Source: DTU013 sp964512095
GTDB taxonomy: Bacteria > Bacillota > Clostridia > Acetivibrionales > DTU013
Reading direction: 5' to 3'
Length of the DNA: 64,000 bases
Assembly (NCBI GenBank): GCA_964512095.1
Contig: CAZEIH010000012.1
Span: 11,563-75,562, forward strand
In this document: one piece after another, positions 45,891-53,663 of the stretch
Layout of the letters: the number at the start of each line of letters is the position of its first letter
Position numbering within the stretch: the stretch's first letter is position 1
Notes under the pieces: model-generated
The model's database searches: none
What the model saw: only the letters and a program-made list of their open reading frames with translations
Told to the model about the DNA's origin: nothing
Translations under genes and position numbers: made by a program

Positions 45891-45934
45891 GAAATCCCTG
45901 AGAGGTTTACCAATAAGCCACAAGGGGATTTTTT
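45891..45934 (+). terminator. Terminator between rqcP and yabP
   Basis: AAATCCC pairs with GGGGATTTTTT around an inner GGTTTA/TAAGCC hairpin (45904-45919, loop CCAA), followed by T residues to 45934. It would separate the housekeeping genes from the sporulation genes. Confidence 0.75.
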
Positions 45935-45949
45935 CGTTTGCGCTTTTGG

Positions 45950-45982
45950 AATGATATATATTGTACATGCATATATATCATT
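45950..45982. repeat. AT-rich perfect 11-bp inverted repeat upstream of yabP
   Basis: AATGATATATA (45950-45960) and TATATATCATT (45972-45982) around an 11-base spacer TTGTACATGCA. It lies 60 bp before yabP, between the terminator and the gene, where a regulator-binding site would be expected. Confidence 0.6.
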
Positions 45983-46041
45983 GTGGATTAATGTGTCTTT
46001 TTTGCTATAAAGCTTATTTTGTTTTGCATAGGAGGGTTTAA

Positions 46042-46335
46042 ATGATTGAAGATAAAAAGATACCAAAACCGAGGGCTCAGAATCTTATTCTGGAAAACAG
46101 GGAAAAACTGAATGTTTCGGGTATTATAGATGTAGAGAGCTTTAACGATGAGTGCGTAATTGTTGATACGGAGTTGGGAGTACTGATAGTAAAAGGGATA
46201 GATCTACATATAAACAACCTTAATATCGATAATTCTGAGCTGGGGATTGAAGGGGATATAATCAGCTGTGAGTATTCAGAAAGAGAAGGGTCGAGGAACA
46301 AGGGCGGAGGCTTCTTTGCCCGGATGTTTAAATGA
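46042..46335 (+). CDS. yabP: Sporulation protein YabP
   Basis: 97 residues. Family-typical N-terminus (N-L-I-L-E-N-R-E-K-L-N-V-S-G-I-I-D-V-E-S-F) and strand-rich body with VKGIDLHINNLNIDN. YabP is required for sporulation at the engulfment stage in Bacillus, where it is under sigma E control. AGGAGGG lies nine bases before the ATG. It overlaps yabQ by four bases. Confidence 0.93.
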   Translation: MIEDKKIPKPRAQNLILENREKLNVSGIIDVESFNDECVIVDTELGVLIVKGIDLHINNLNIDNSELGIEGDIISCEYSEREGSRNKGGGFFARMFK

Positions 46336-46772
46336 TACTCTCAGTCAGTAACCAAGTAATAGCATTTTTATGGACAACGGTGTGCGGAATGGCAGTGGCC
46401 TTTGTCTACGATTTATTTAGGATAATCAGAAAAGCTGTGAAAACCGGGAACATGGTGACCTATGTGCAGGATTTATTGTACTGGCTTATTACGGCTATCA
46501 TTATGTTTATGACCATTTATTACAGTAATGATGGCGAGCTCAGGGGGTTTTTGTTCCTTGGTACCTTTATTGGAGTTATGCTATATGGACTTTTATTTAG
46601 CAGAATAATAATGAGCTCTTCTCTTTTTATTATTGGTTTAGTGGTGAGGATAGTTAAGCTCATTTCGTTTGTTGTTTCATACCCCATCAGAATGATGATA
46701 AGGTTAGCGGGTGTAGCTGTTGTAACATTTCGAAGGATGTGGGAAAGGGGAAGGGCTAAAAAGAAGCATTAG
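46332..46772 (+). CDS. yabQ: Sporulation membrane protein YabQ
   Basis: 146 residues with four to five membrane segments; SNQVIAFLWTTVCGMAVAFVYDLFRIIRK is the conserved N-terminal part. YabQ is needed for cortex formation in the outer forespore membrane of Bacillus. Translationally coupled to yabP. It ends in a basic cytoplasmic tail. Confidence 0.92.
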   Translation: MILSVSNQVIAFLWTTVCGMAVAFVYDLFRIIRKAVKTGNMVTYVQDLLYWLITAIIMFMTIYYSNDGELRGFLFLGTFIGVMLYGLLFSRIIMSSSLFIIGLVVRIVKLISFVVSYPIRMMIRLAGVAVVTFRRMWERGRAKKKH

Positions 46773-46986
46773 GGTATATAAAAAAATGTACCAGTATTCA
46801 TGTTTTAAGGATTTGGAGCGGAAAAGCAGGAATTTCCCAACTTGTATCGAATTAATAATAGTATATCCGAGTAATTTCCGTTAAGGAATGTAAAACAAAA
46901 GACGATTCTACTATATGTACACATATGATTAAAAGGCAATTGAGTAACAGGAGAAAACATCTCCGTGCAAGGGAGAGTATTAGCAG

Positions 46987-47265
46987 ATGAAAAAGAATAA
47001 GAAATCATCCTTTGGGATATTTATTTTGCTTTTCATATTTATTTATTTATCGTATATTGCCGTTAATCAGCAAAAGTTGTTGTATGCAAAAAATTTAGAA
47101 TTGGACAAGATAGAAAACAAAATAGAGGATGAGGCTAAGCTGAATGGGGAATTGACTAAAGAGAGCGAAATGATTCAGAGTGATGAATATGTAGAAAAAA
47201 TTGCCCGGGAAAAGCTTGGTATGGTGAAAAAAGGTGAAAGAGTTTATGTAGACATTGGCAAGTGA
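46987..47265 (+). CDS. FtsB/DivIC-type septum formation initiator
   Basis: 92 residues: short cytoplasmic start, one membrane segment (about 9-27), then a coiled coil (about 38-72) and the conserved end EKIAREKLGMVKKGERVY. In Firmicutes this position holds DivIC, which joins FtsL and DivIB at the division septum. The 214-bp gap upstream holds no gene I can support. Confidence 0.92.
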   Translation: MKKNKKSSFGIFILLFIFIYLSYIAVNQQKLLYAKNLELDKIENKIEDEAKLNGELTKESEMIQSDEYVEKIAREKLGMVKKGERVYVDIGK

Positions 47266-47422
47266 TAGGTCTTATAAAAATAATCTTGTAATGCTTATAA
47301 ATACAGGCTTGACGAAAATTTCCACATACTATATAATCAAATTGCAATTATTAAGAAACAGACTAGAGCGTATATAAAGCGGTAATAGCCGTTTTGAGAA
47401 CATAAGGAGGATTTCTTTCTGT

Positions 47423-47845
47423 ATGCTTGTTGAGGTTGGTAATATAGTTGAGGGGAAAGTAGCCGGTATAACTAATTTCGGAGCTTTCATCCAACTACCG
47501 GATGGCAAAACGGGTTTAGTTCACATCTCTGAGATCGCTGAGGAATATGTCAAGGATATTAATAATCACTTAAAGGAAAACCAGGAAGTCAAGGTAAAAG
47601 TACTTTCGATGGATAATGGTAAAATTAGCTTATCTATCAAGAAAGCCATCGACCGCACTTCAGCTTCCAGGGCAACCAGGCCGCCTGCAGAGATAGACTG
47701 GGGTAAGGGTGGCGGTGAAGGCCTTTCGTTTGAAGATCGCCTTGCTAAGTACATGAAGGATAGCGACGAGAGGATCCATGATCTCAAGAGGAGCTTTGAG
47801 TCAAAGAGAGGAAGCGGCAGTTACCGTAAATCTGGTCAATATTAG
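47423..47845 (+). CDS. yabR: S1 RNA-binding domain protein (YabR-like)
   Basis: 140 residues. One S1 domain at about 3-75 (GNIVEGKVAGITNFGAFIQLPDGKTGLVHISEIA) and a charged, Gly/Ser/Arg-rich tail. These proteins bind RNA or ribosomes; the precise role is unknown. AAGGAGG precedes the ATG. It follows divIC as in Bacillus. Confidence 0.93.
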   Translation: MLVEVGNIVEGKVAGITNFGAFIQLPDGKTGLVHISEIAEEYVKDINNHLKENQEVKVKVLSMDNGKISLSIKKAIDRTSASRATRPPAEIDWGKGGGEGLSFEDRLAKYMKDSDERIHDLKRSFESKRGSGSYRKSGQY

Positions 47846-47891
47846 GTCCATTTTAGGTGCGCATAAACACAAATGCAACTGTTTATTCCAC

Positions 47892-47920
47892 TTGCTTTTT
47901 GAAAGCAGTGGTGTTATTAT
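47892..47920 (+). promoter_or_regulatory. Promoter of tRNA-Leu
   Basis: TTGCTT at 47892-47897, 17-bp spacer, TATTAT at 47915-47920. The mature tRNA starts 22 bp later. Confidence 0.65.
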
Positions 47921-47941
47921 ATTGTAGTTGTTTCTATTAAT

Positions 47942-48029
47942 GCCGAAGTGGCGGAACTGGCAGACGCACAGGACTTAAAATCCTGCGGCCCTTAAAGCCG
48001 TACCGGTTCGATTCCGGTCTTCGGCACCA
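47942..48029 (+). tRNA. tRNA-Leu (anticodon TAA)
   Basis: Acceptor GCCGAAG (47942-47948) pairs with CTTCGGC (48019-48025), discriminator A, and encoded CCA at 48027-48029. The anticodon loop CTTAAAA gives TAA. A long variable arm (between the anticodon stem and GGTTCGATTCC) is typical of tRNA-Leu. Confidence 0.97.
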
Positions 48030-48031
48030 CG

Positions 48032-48075
48032 AAAATGCAAGAGTTCAGCTCTAAACTGAAGCTCTTGCATTTTTT
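48032..48075 (+). terminator. Terminator after tRNA-Leu
   Basis: AATGCAAGAG-TTCAG pairs with CTGAA-GCTCTTGCATT with a one-base bulge, then seven T residues. Confidence 0.85.
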
Positions 48076-48141
48076 TAAGGATTTTTGACCGGGTGAATAG
48101 TATTGTTGTATAATGGGTGGAATTTGCTTTTTCAATTGAGG

Positions 48142-48205
48142 TAGAAAATGTTACCTGAAAAAAGTTTTTCAATCTGCTTGCATTATCGGTTTTGCGATGT
48201 TATAC
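48142..48205 (+). repeat. Left arm of a perfect 64-bp inverted repeat (contains a promoter)
   Basis: All 64 bases are the exact reverse complement of 51545-51608. The arm contains TTGCAT (48178-48183), 17 bp, and TATACG (48201-48206, last base outside the arm). In the right arm the same promoter (with TATACT) drives tRNA-fMet. Here it points toward the antitoxin gene at 48291. Confidence 0.95.
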
Positions 48206-48290
48206 GTCTTTACATTCTCTGCATTTGGTAGTATAATTAGCATACAATAAGGCTACAATATTACTACATATTATAGGAGAGTGAACAATA

Positions 48291-48572
48291 GTGAATATAC
48301 GGCCTTCCGCAGCAATCCGCAAGAATTACAATGAAATCTCCGAGCTTTGCAGACGCACAGGCGAACCGGTTTATCTGACCAAAAACGGCAGCGGCGACCT
48401 TGTGGTGATGGATGTAGAAGCGTTTGCACGGCGCGAAAGTATGCTGAAGCTCAAGGAAAAGCTGATGCAATCAGAAATCGACATCCAAAAAGGACGTACC
48501 TATTCCGTAGAGGAAACGGCCTCAGCAATGCTCAAGGCTGTCGCGGAGGTTTCCAATGTCGGAAAAGAATAA
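48291..48572 (+). CDS. Phd/YefM-type antitoxin
   Basis: 93 residues, GTG start behind AGGAGAGTGAAC. N-terminal NIRPSAAIRKNYNEISELCRRTGEPVYLTKNGSGDLVVMDVEAFARRE is the Phd/YefM fold (DNA-binding, dimerising), and the C-terminal tail should wrap the toxin. It overlaps the toxin gene by 17 bases. Its GC-rich codon use differs from the chromosomal genes to the left. Such antitoxins repress their own promoter; a second possible promoter lies around 48228-48250. Confidence 0.9.
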   Translation: MNIRPSAAIRKNYNEISELCRRTGEPVYLTKNGSGDLVVMDVEAFARRESMLKLKEKLMQSEIDIQKGRTYSVEETASAMLKAVAEVSNVGKE

Positions 48573-48873
48573 GCCCTATACAGTAAAAATCACGGAAACC
48601 GCCTGGGAAATGCTTATTTCTCATACGCGTTTTCTTGCGAATGTCAGTGTACCGGCCGCTAACAAGCTGATAGATACCTTTGTTGAAATGACCGACAGCC
48701 TTGCTGCGATGCCGGAACGTAACCCATGGCTGCAACATGACACGTTTCCTTTTCAGAAATACCGTAAACTGCTGTTTGGCAGGCACTATATGGCGCTTTA
48801 TCAGATACAGAAAGATACTGTCTATGTAACAGCCGTTGTGGATTGCCGGCAGGATTACGTTTGGTTGCTGTAA
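48556..48873 (+). CDS. RelE/ParE-superfamily toxin
   Basis: 105 residues. The helical hairpin AWEMLISHTRFLANVSVPAANKLIDTFVEMTDSLAAMPERNPW and C-terminal strands YRKLLFGRHYMALYQIQKDTVYVTAVVDCRQDY fit the RelE/ParE fold. RelE types cut mRNA on the ribosome and ParE types inhibit gyrase; sequence alone does not decide which. It is paired with the upstream antitoxin and closed by a terminator. Confidence 0.88.
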   Translation: MSEKNKPYTVKITETAWEMLISHTRFLANVSVPAANKLIDTFVEMTDSLAAMPERNPWLQHDTFPFQKYRKLLFGRHYMALYQIQKDTVYVTAVVDCRQDYVWLL

Positions 48874-49253
48874 TTTCCGGAATAGGCAGCCTGTTCATAA
48901 CACGAAAAACCCATAAATACAAGAAAGCCCGTTGTCATTTTGATAGCGGGCTTTTCCATTTTAACAGGAGGCGAATTATGTACGGAATCCTTTTTTGCTT
49001 CGGCGGTTTTTTTGCAAAGTGTTTTGATAATGTCTTCATCAGATAATTTGACGTAGTTTTGTACACTCTCAACCGTAGCCATGGCTGTTATCTTTGCTGT
49101 GCCTTTTTTCATGAAGTATAGTTTTTCGCCATCAAAAACACGGCTGTGGGGAATCTTTCTCCCCGCTGCTCTGCGTATGACCATTGTTTTTGTCCCGGCA
49201 AGTATTTTATCAAGAACCTTTTCCTTGTCATCACAGTAAACTAAATGTACCAT
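48855..49253 (-). pseudogene. ASCH-domain-like protein with disrupted 3' end
   Basis: The first 85 or so residues (MVHLVYCDDKEKVLDKILAGTK, then VIRRAAGRKIPHSRVFDGEKLYFM and SVQNYVKLSDEDI) look like a small ASCH-type RNA-binding domain protein. The remainder is antisense to the terminator and 3' end of the toxin gene and is not protein-like, so the original C-terminus seems lost where the toxin-antitoxin DNA joins. AAGGAG is placed well before the ATG at 49253. Confidence 0.55.
48924..48957 (+). terminator. Terminator of the toxin-antitoxin operon
   Basis: AAAGCCCG (48924-48931) pairs with CGGGCTTT (48947-48954) with a 15-base loop and TTTT. Confidence 0.75.
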
Positions 49254-49270
49254 AACATGCTCCTTATTTA

Positions 49271-49600
49271 TTATAATTTATCTCTAACCATATCCGTAAG
49301 ATTCATTTCAGGATGGTGATATTTGACACCAGGTGCCCTGCTCCAATGATGGATAGATTCTGTTGGGCACCATTCATCACACGCAAAGCACATTTCACAT
49401 CTATGCTGAAATTCCGGCTTCTTATTTACAATTATTATGTTCAGGACAGGACAGACCCTTGCACAGACTCCACAGCCAATACATTACTCATTAACAATGA
49501 TACTCTTATCAGTCAATGGGATTAATTCATAGTACTGTAATCCACTATCTGCAGGTTCATGTGCTCTCTCTTTAAGCTCTTTTATGACTGCTGGTCGTAT
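49271..49600 (-). pseudogene. Remnant of an EFR1-type 4Fe-4S ferredoxin protein
   Basis: Reading the minus strand, CIGCGVCARVCP and CEMCFACDEWCP are two complete 4Fe-4S cluster motifs followed by the C-terminal tail ending at 49271. The frame is interrupted by a TAA exactly before the first Cys, and no N-terminal flavodoxin domain is found upstream. So this is a truncated, nonsense-mutated copy. The ASCH-like gene follows 18 bp downstream, suggesting a former operon. Confidence 0.65.
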
Positions 49601-49640
49601 TAGATTATATCAATTTTATTATATTGCAGCACCAATTTAA

Positions 49641-50150
49641 TCAATCATTCTTGCAAACAGTACAGATTGTTCAATATGTGATAACACGATTTCAACCTCG
49701 GAGTTTTGCACCCTTTTATGTACCTGCAAACACTCCGGCTGTCTGACAAAACATGCTTACTATCGCCGTAAGCTTAAAACTGAATCAGGTGGTCTTAAAC
49801 TCAAGATATGCCGTGTAAAGTGTTCTGTATGCGGCCGTACCCATGCACTCCTGCTTTCGTGCATCGTTCCTTATTCCCAAGTATCCCTCGTTGACCAAAT
49901 CGCCATCACATCTTGCCAGGACGGTACCAAGAAGTATACCGAAATCATGGAGACGAATCCAGATATCGATGAGGGCAGTATTTCATATATCCTCCGCCAA
50001 TATAGACGGTACTGGAAACAACGACTTATCTCGGAAGCAATCCCCTTAACCCCAATCACCAATTTAATCAACAAGTGTTTTTCGGCCTTTAAACGCCAAT
50101 TCATGCAAATTAGAGGGACCCCAAATATTATATATCTCAAACCCACATAG
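49641..50150 (+). pseudogene. DUF6431-type insertion-sequence accessory protein, start lost
   Basis: The frame is open from 49641 but has no ATG, GTG or TTG before 49947. The encoded segment (GCLTKHAYYRRKLKTESGG, then LKICRVKCSVCGRTHALL and VPYSQVSLVDQIAI) matches the zinc-finger protein DUF6431 that accompanies some Firmicutes transposons. The C-terminal half (about 68 residues) is intact to the stop. Likely the first ORF of an insertion sequence whose start has been lost. Confidence 0.6.
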
Positions 50151-50210
50151 CTTTATTGGATATATTTCCTGTTTCCCTCTATGCTACTGGAAAGAGGAGG
50201 TAATTTAGAA

Positions 50211-50300
50211 TGACACAAGAAGAAAAAAAATCGCCTTGATGCGCTATACTCAAGATACGGTTTCAGTATGGTTTTTGGAAGAGTATGCAGTATTGAAATT
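50211..50300 (+). mobile_element. Start of a transposase-like ORF, frameshifted and truncated
   Basis: An ATG after a good AAAGAGGAGG site begins Met-Thr-Gln-Glu-Glu-Lys-Lys. A run of eight A residues then shifts the frame; in the next frame IALMRY continues, as in helix-turn-helix transposase partners of DUF6431 proteins. The rest of the gene is gone. Confidence 0.45.
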
Positions 50301-50316
50301 TTGGAAATTTTAGCAA

Positions 50317-50352
50317 GAAGTCCATCTGAGTGCGGTGGGCTTCTTTTTTTAT
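50317..50352 (+). terminator. Terminator-like hairpin
   Basis: AAGTCCA pairs with TGGGCTT around an 11-base loop, followed by CTTTTTTT. Confidence 0.6.
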
Positions 50353-50372
50353 TAGGCGCCGAGAATGTGAAA

Positions 50373-50990
50373 TTACGGCTCCAAACAAAAAGACTTACAG
50401 GTGCTTAACCTAGCAAAGTGGATGAAATTAATTTGACGGAAGCAGAACCTCAGAATTTGATGGATAACAGAACCCCAGGTAATTACCTCTCCGCTTTTTG
50501 TTAATACAGTTGTATAATAAGCACCTGCAGCTATTCCAGTAATATACGGTAAGTCTTCAGGAACGATACTTTGTCCAAGCGTATAATCACCCCACGCAAC
50601 TACAGTCCCATCATTTTTTAATGCTACACTATGAGAACTTCCTGCTGCAACAGCAATAACACCATTTAGTTCTGAAGGTACATTGCCTTCACCATAATCA
50701 CCCCCACCCCAGGCAATAACTGTACCATCTTCCTGTAATGCAAGGGTATGTCCTGAGCCTGTAGCCACTGCAATCGTATGGTTTGCTTCAATGGGAACAT
50801 CGCATTGACCAAATGAATTGTCTCCCCACGCCATTACTTAACCATTACTTAAGACCGCAACAATATGTGACCAGCCAAATGAAATTGATTCTATTTTGGG
50901 TATCGAATTTGACTGTGGGATTGTACATGTTGAAAACAGCATGACAATTACTAAAACACCAATAAGCTCTTTTTTTCTTATAAACCTCAC
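50373..50990 (-). pseudogene. RCC1-repeat lipoprotein with an in-frame stop
   Basis: From GTG 50990 the frame gives a basic start, a hydrophobic stretch and LFSTC, a plausible lipoprotein signal with its Cys, then SFGWSHIVAVLSNG, a TAA stop, and immediately in the same frame MAWGDNSFGQ and further RCC1-type repeats (HTLALQEDGTVIAWG, HSVALKNDGTVVAWG, TVLTKSGEVITWG). Two TTAAGTAATGG copies sit in tandem over the stop, suggesting a small duplication or replacement. The 3' end also leaves the repeat pattern, so the gene is truncated at both levels. Confidence 0.65.
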
Positions 50991-51374
50991 CTGCTACATT
51001 GGATTACTTAGCTACCATTATTCGCTTAATTCGTCTACAAATGAGTTTAATGCCATGTACAATAGCTTTTATAGACGAATCTGGAAAAATACTCCTACAT
51101 GTACTATTAAACAAGAAAACGACATAGATTTCAACAACTTAATACAAACTTATAAGCCGAAAGGCAAAAAGGCCACAGTGAAAAATTATACTTCCCTCTT
51201 TAACCGTTCCTGGGAGCCAAATCTACCACAGACTACTTCAGCAAACATCAAACAAACATCAAATATTATCCGTATAACCCCCGCAATCTCAAGCTTTTTG
51301 AAGCAATCTCCTGTCCAGATAAACATCAAATAAACATCAGCTTGTAGGTTTTTTTGCTTTTTCCTAAAATAGCA
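50991..51374. other. Stretch without a supported gene
   Basis: A 145-codon frame on the plus strand (50896-51333) partly overlaps the RCC1 gene antisense, has no ribosome binding site and a low-complexity composition (many Asn, Ser, Thr, Lys). I see no RNA gene or clear element here. Confidence 0.5.
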
Positions 51375-51405
51375 AAACCCTGAAGGCCTACTGCCTTCAG
51401 GGTTT
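51375..51405 (-). terminator. Terminator after tRNA-fMet
   Basis: AAACCCTGAAGGC (51375-51387) pairs with GCCTTCAGGGTTT (51393-51405). Read on the minus strand it follows the tRNA by four bases and is followed by TTTTGCTATTTT. Confidence 0.85.
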
Positions 51406-51409
51406 CAGG

Positions 51410-51486
<77 letters not shown>

Positions 51487-51544
51487 ATATATTTCGCTGC
51501 GTCATAGTCTGCTGTAACAGTTCCTACTCAACTGCGCTTATACA

Positions 51545-51608
51545 GTATAACATCGCAAAACCGATAATGCAAGCAGATTGAAAAACTTTTTTCAGGTAAC
51601 ATTTTCTA
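51545..51608 (-). repeat. Right arm of the perfect 64-bp inverted repeat (tRNA-fMet promoter)
   Basis: Exact reverse complement of 48142-48205. Holds the -35 and most of the -10 of the tRNA-fMet promoter, so this arm is likely the original and the left arm the copy. Confidence 0.95.
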
Positions 51609-51743
51609 GTCAGTTGACACGTATCTCGTTACGCATTTTCCGGGAACTCAGGTTAAAACTATTTAAGGAAGTATATTTTTGAAAATATAATGTTTTAGAA
51701 GGTTTAAGAATACTTCAAAACGTTTAATATTCAAAGCGTAGAC

Positions 51744-51788
51744 CTCATAACCCGAAGGTCGGGGGTTCAAATCCTCCTCCCGCAACCA
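51744..51788 (+). repeat. Detached 3' part of a tRNA-Met gene: probable attachment site
   Basis: 45 bases from the anticodon loop (CTCATAACCC) to the encoded CCA match the tRNA-fMet at 51410-51486 at 43 of 45 positions; the two differences are adjacent, in the T-stem. The 5' half is absent. Integrating elements that target tRNA 3' ends leave exactly such a fragment. Unusually it is in opposite orientation to the intact gene only 258 bp away. Confidence 0.85.
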
Positions 51789-51793
51789 AATCA

Positions 51794-51840
51794 GATACCA
51801 TAGATTGATACAGTGTATCCGTCTATGGTATCGTTTTTTT
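51794..51840 (+). terminator. Terminator after the tRNA fragment
   Basis: GATACCATAGA (51794-51804) pairs perfectly with TCTATGGTATC (51822-51832), followed by G and seven T. Placed as a normal tRNA terminator, five bases after CCA, so the fragment came with its own downstream sequence. Confidence 0.85.
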
Positions 51841-51979
51841 ATGCCCGGAAATGCCTGTATTTCAAGGCTTTCTGAAATATCGTTGTTCATTTCCCGTCCG
51901 GCTGTTCCCATATGTGCCGTTTCAGAGGTGCTTTAAGGTGTGTATCAGGCATTCCGGCGCAAGCTGTAGTTGTCAGTAA

Positions 51980-52011
51980 TCGTTAAACAACCGCTATTCG
52001 TTAAACAGCCG
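51980..52011. repeat. Pair of 14-bp direct repeats next to the recombinase
   Basis: TCGTTAAACAACCG (51980-51993) and TCGTTAAACAGCCG (51998-52011), 18 bp apart, one mismatch, just downstream of the recombinase stop. Could be protein-binding sites at the element end. Confidence 0.5.
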
Positions 52012-52034
52012 ATGGTAAAAATAAAATCCGGGAT

Positions 52035-53624
52035 TTACAGCATCACTGTAATGTCGCTCCCGTTCAGAAAGCTGTAAACCATCCTGCCATCGGCATATAT
52101 CGTCACATGGTCGAGCATGGCAATGCAGCGGGCATCAGTGAACTCGGCATCGAGGTAGTCGAACTCCGTCATTTCAAACAGGAATCCGCTCAGTACATTG
52201 GATTTGTACTCCCTGTCATCACGTTCCTGCTCAAGCGCTTCCAGCTTCTTTTTCAGCTTTTCATAGCGGTCGGCGAGTTCATTGTAGTGCCAGTTGTATT
52301 CTTCCTGATCCTGCGCATGGACGGCATTATCCTCGATGGCTTTCTGGATCAGTCCGGCGATGACTTCCATCTCGTGAGCGGTCTCCGTTATCTTCGCATT
52401 TACCTCGGTGCAGTTCTCGAGGTCGTGTTTCACCAATCGGATATCCTCTAGGAGTGCATCCCGGTTTTCATGCAGAATGCTGAGCGTCTCAAGGAATCCG
52501 TCTTTGAGCCGTTCTTCCGTCACATGCGGGGTACGGCATTTTTCTTCGTTCTTAAACTTGGAATTGCACTGCCAGATGACCTTCCGGTACGGATCGTTGG
52601 AATGCCAGACCTTTGAGCCATATACCGAACCGCAGTCTCCGCAGATGACTATCCCGGAAAACGGGCTGCTACAATCATGCCGTTTTCCGCTGGCTTTTCT
52701 TCTTTTCATAATACCCTGAACCTCGTCCCAGGCTCTCGGCTCAATGATAGCCGGGTGGCTGTTCTCCACATAGTACTGCGGCACTTCGCCTTCGTTCTTT
52801 TTCTGCTTCTTTGTAAGGAAATCTGTGGTGAACTTCTTCTGAAGCCGAGCGTCACCCTTGTATTTTTCATTTGTGAGAATACTTTCAATGACCTCTGCCT
52901 GCCATACCTTTTTTCCACCTGGAGTCGGAATGTCCTGCGCTGTGAGATGACGGGCAATGTAGCTGGGAGATTTCCCGTTACGAAACATCCGGTAGATGAG
53001 GTTCACAGTTTCCGCTTCTTCCGGCACGATCTCCGGAAGACCGTCCGCACCTTTGCGGTAACCGAGGAACTGACCGTATGGAAGGCTGACCTTACCGTCA
53101 GAAAACTGCTTCCGGCGGCCCCAGGTGACATTTTCTGAGATCGACCTGCTTTCCTCTTGAGCCAAACTGCTCATAATCGTCAGGAGCAATTCGCCCTTGC
53201 TGTCAAAGGTCCAGATGGCCTCCTTTTCAAAATAAACCTCGGTGCCGTGCTCCTTCAGCTTGCGGATGGTTGTCAGACTATCCACGGTGTTCCTGGCGAA
53301 ACGGCTGACGGATTTGGTGACGATAAGGTCGATTTTGCCATCCAGAGCATCCGAAATCATCTCATTGAAACCATCGCGGTGCTTGGTGTTAGTGCCGGAG
53401 ATGCCTTCGTCCGTATACACTTCGACAAAACTCCACTCCGGGTTGCTGTTAATATAATTTGTGTAGTAGTCTACCTGCGCCTCATAGCTGGTGAACTGCT
53501 CATCACTGTCCGTAGAAACGCGGGCGTATCCGGCTACTCTACGCCTTGTGACCTGTTTCAGCGGTCGGCGGGTCTGGGGATTGAATGTGGCAGGGATTAC
53601 TGTCACATTTTTTGCTGTTGCCAT
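52035..53624 (-). CDS. Large serine recombinase
   Basis: 529 residues. The resolvase-type catalytic domain starts at about residue 29 with YARVSTDS, Ser37 being the likely nucleophile; SVSRFARNTVD and EESRSISENV follow. A recombinase domain (about 180-290), zinc ribbon (CGDCG, then a second Cys pair near C-N-S-K and C-R-T-P-H) and a long coiled coil complete it. Such enzymes integrate and excise elements between attP and attB. GGAGGTG precedes the ATG. It is the gene nearest the tRNA attachment-site fragment. Confidence 0.93.
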   Translation of the reverse strand: MATAKNVTVIPATFNPQTRRPLKQVTRRRVAGYARVSTDSDEQFTSYEAQVDYYTNYINSNPEWSFVEVYTDEGISGTNTKHRDGFNEMISDALDGKIDLIVTKSVSRFARNTVDSLTTIRKLKEHGTEVYFEKEAIWTFDSKGELLLTIMSSLAQEESRSISENVTWGRRKQFSDGKVSLPYGQFLGYRKGADGLPEIVPEEAETVNLIYRMFRNGKSPSYIARHLTAQDIPTPGGKKVWQAEVIESILTNEKYKGDARLQKKFTTDFLTKKQKKNEGEVPQYYVENSHPAIIEPRAWDEVQGIMKRRKASGKRHDCSSPFSGIVICGDCGSVYGSKVWHSNDPYRKVIWQCNSKFKNEEKCRTPHVTEERLKDGFLETLSILHENRDALLEDIRLVKHDLENCTEVNAKITETAHEMEVIAGLIQKAIEDNAVHAQDQEEYNWHYNELADRYEKLKKKLEALEQERDDREYKSNVLSGFLFEMTEFDYLDAEFTDARCIAMLDHVTIYADGRMVYSFLNGSDITVML

Positions 53625-53663
53625 ATATGCACCTCCTGTGCAAAATTGTTATAAAAACCACCG

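Noticed and set aside
47975..48172. Minus-strand frame ending in RNRTGTALRAAGF
   Set aside because: It is the usual spurious frame antisense to tRNA-Leu.
50896..51333. 145-codon plus-strand frame
   Set aside because: No ribosome site, low-complexity composition, and overlap with the RCC1-repeat gene on the other strand.
51663..51911. Minus-strand 82-codon frame containing EEDLNPRPSGYEV
   Set aside because: It is antisense to the tRNA-Met fragment and gives the peptide commonly mis-annotated from such sites.
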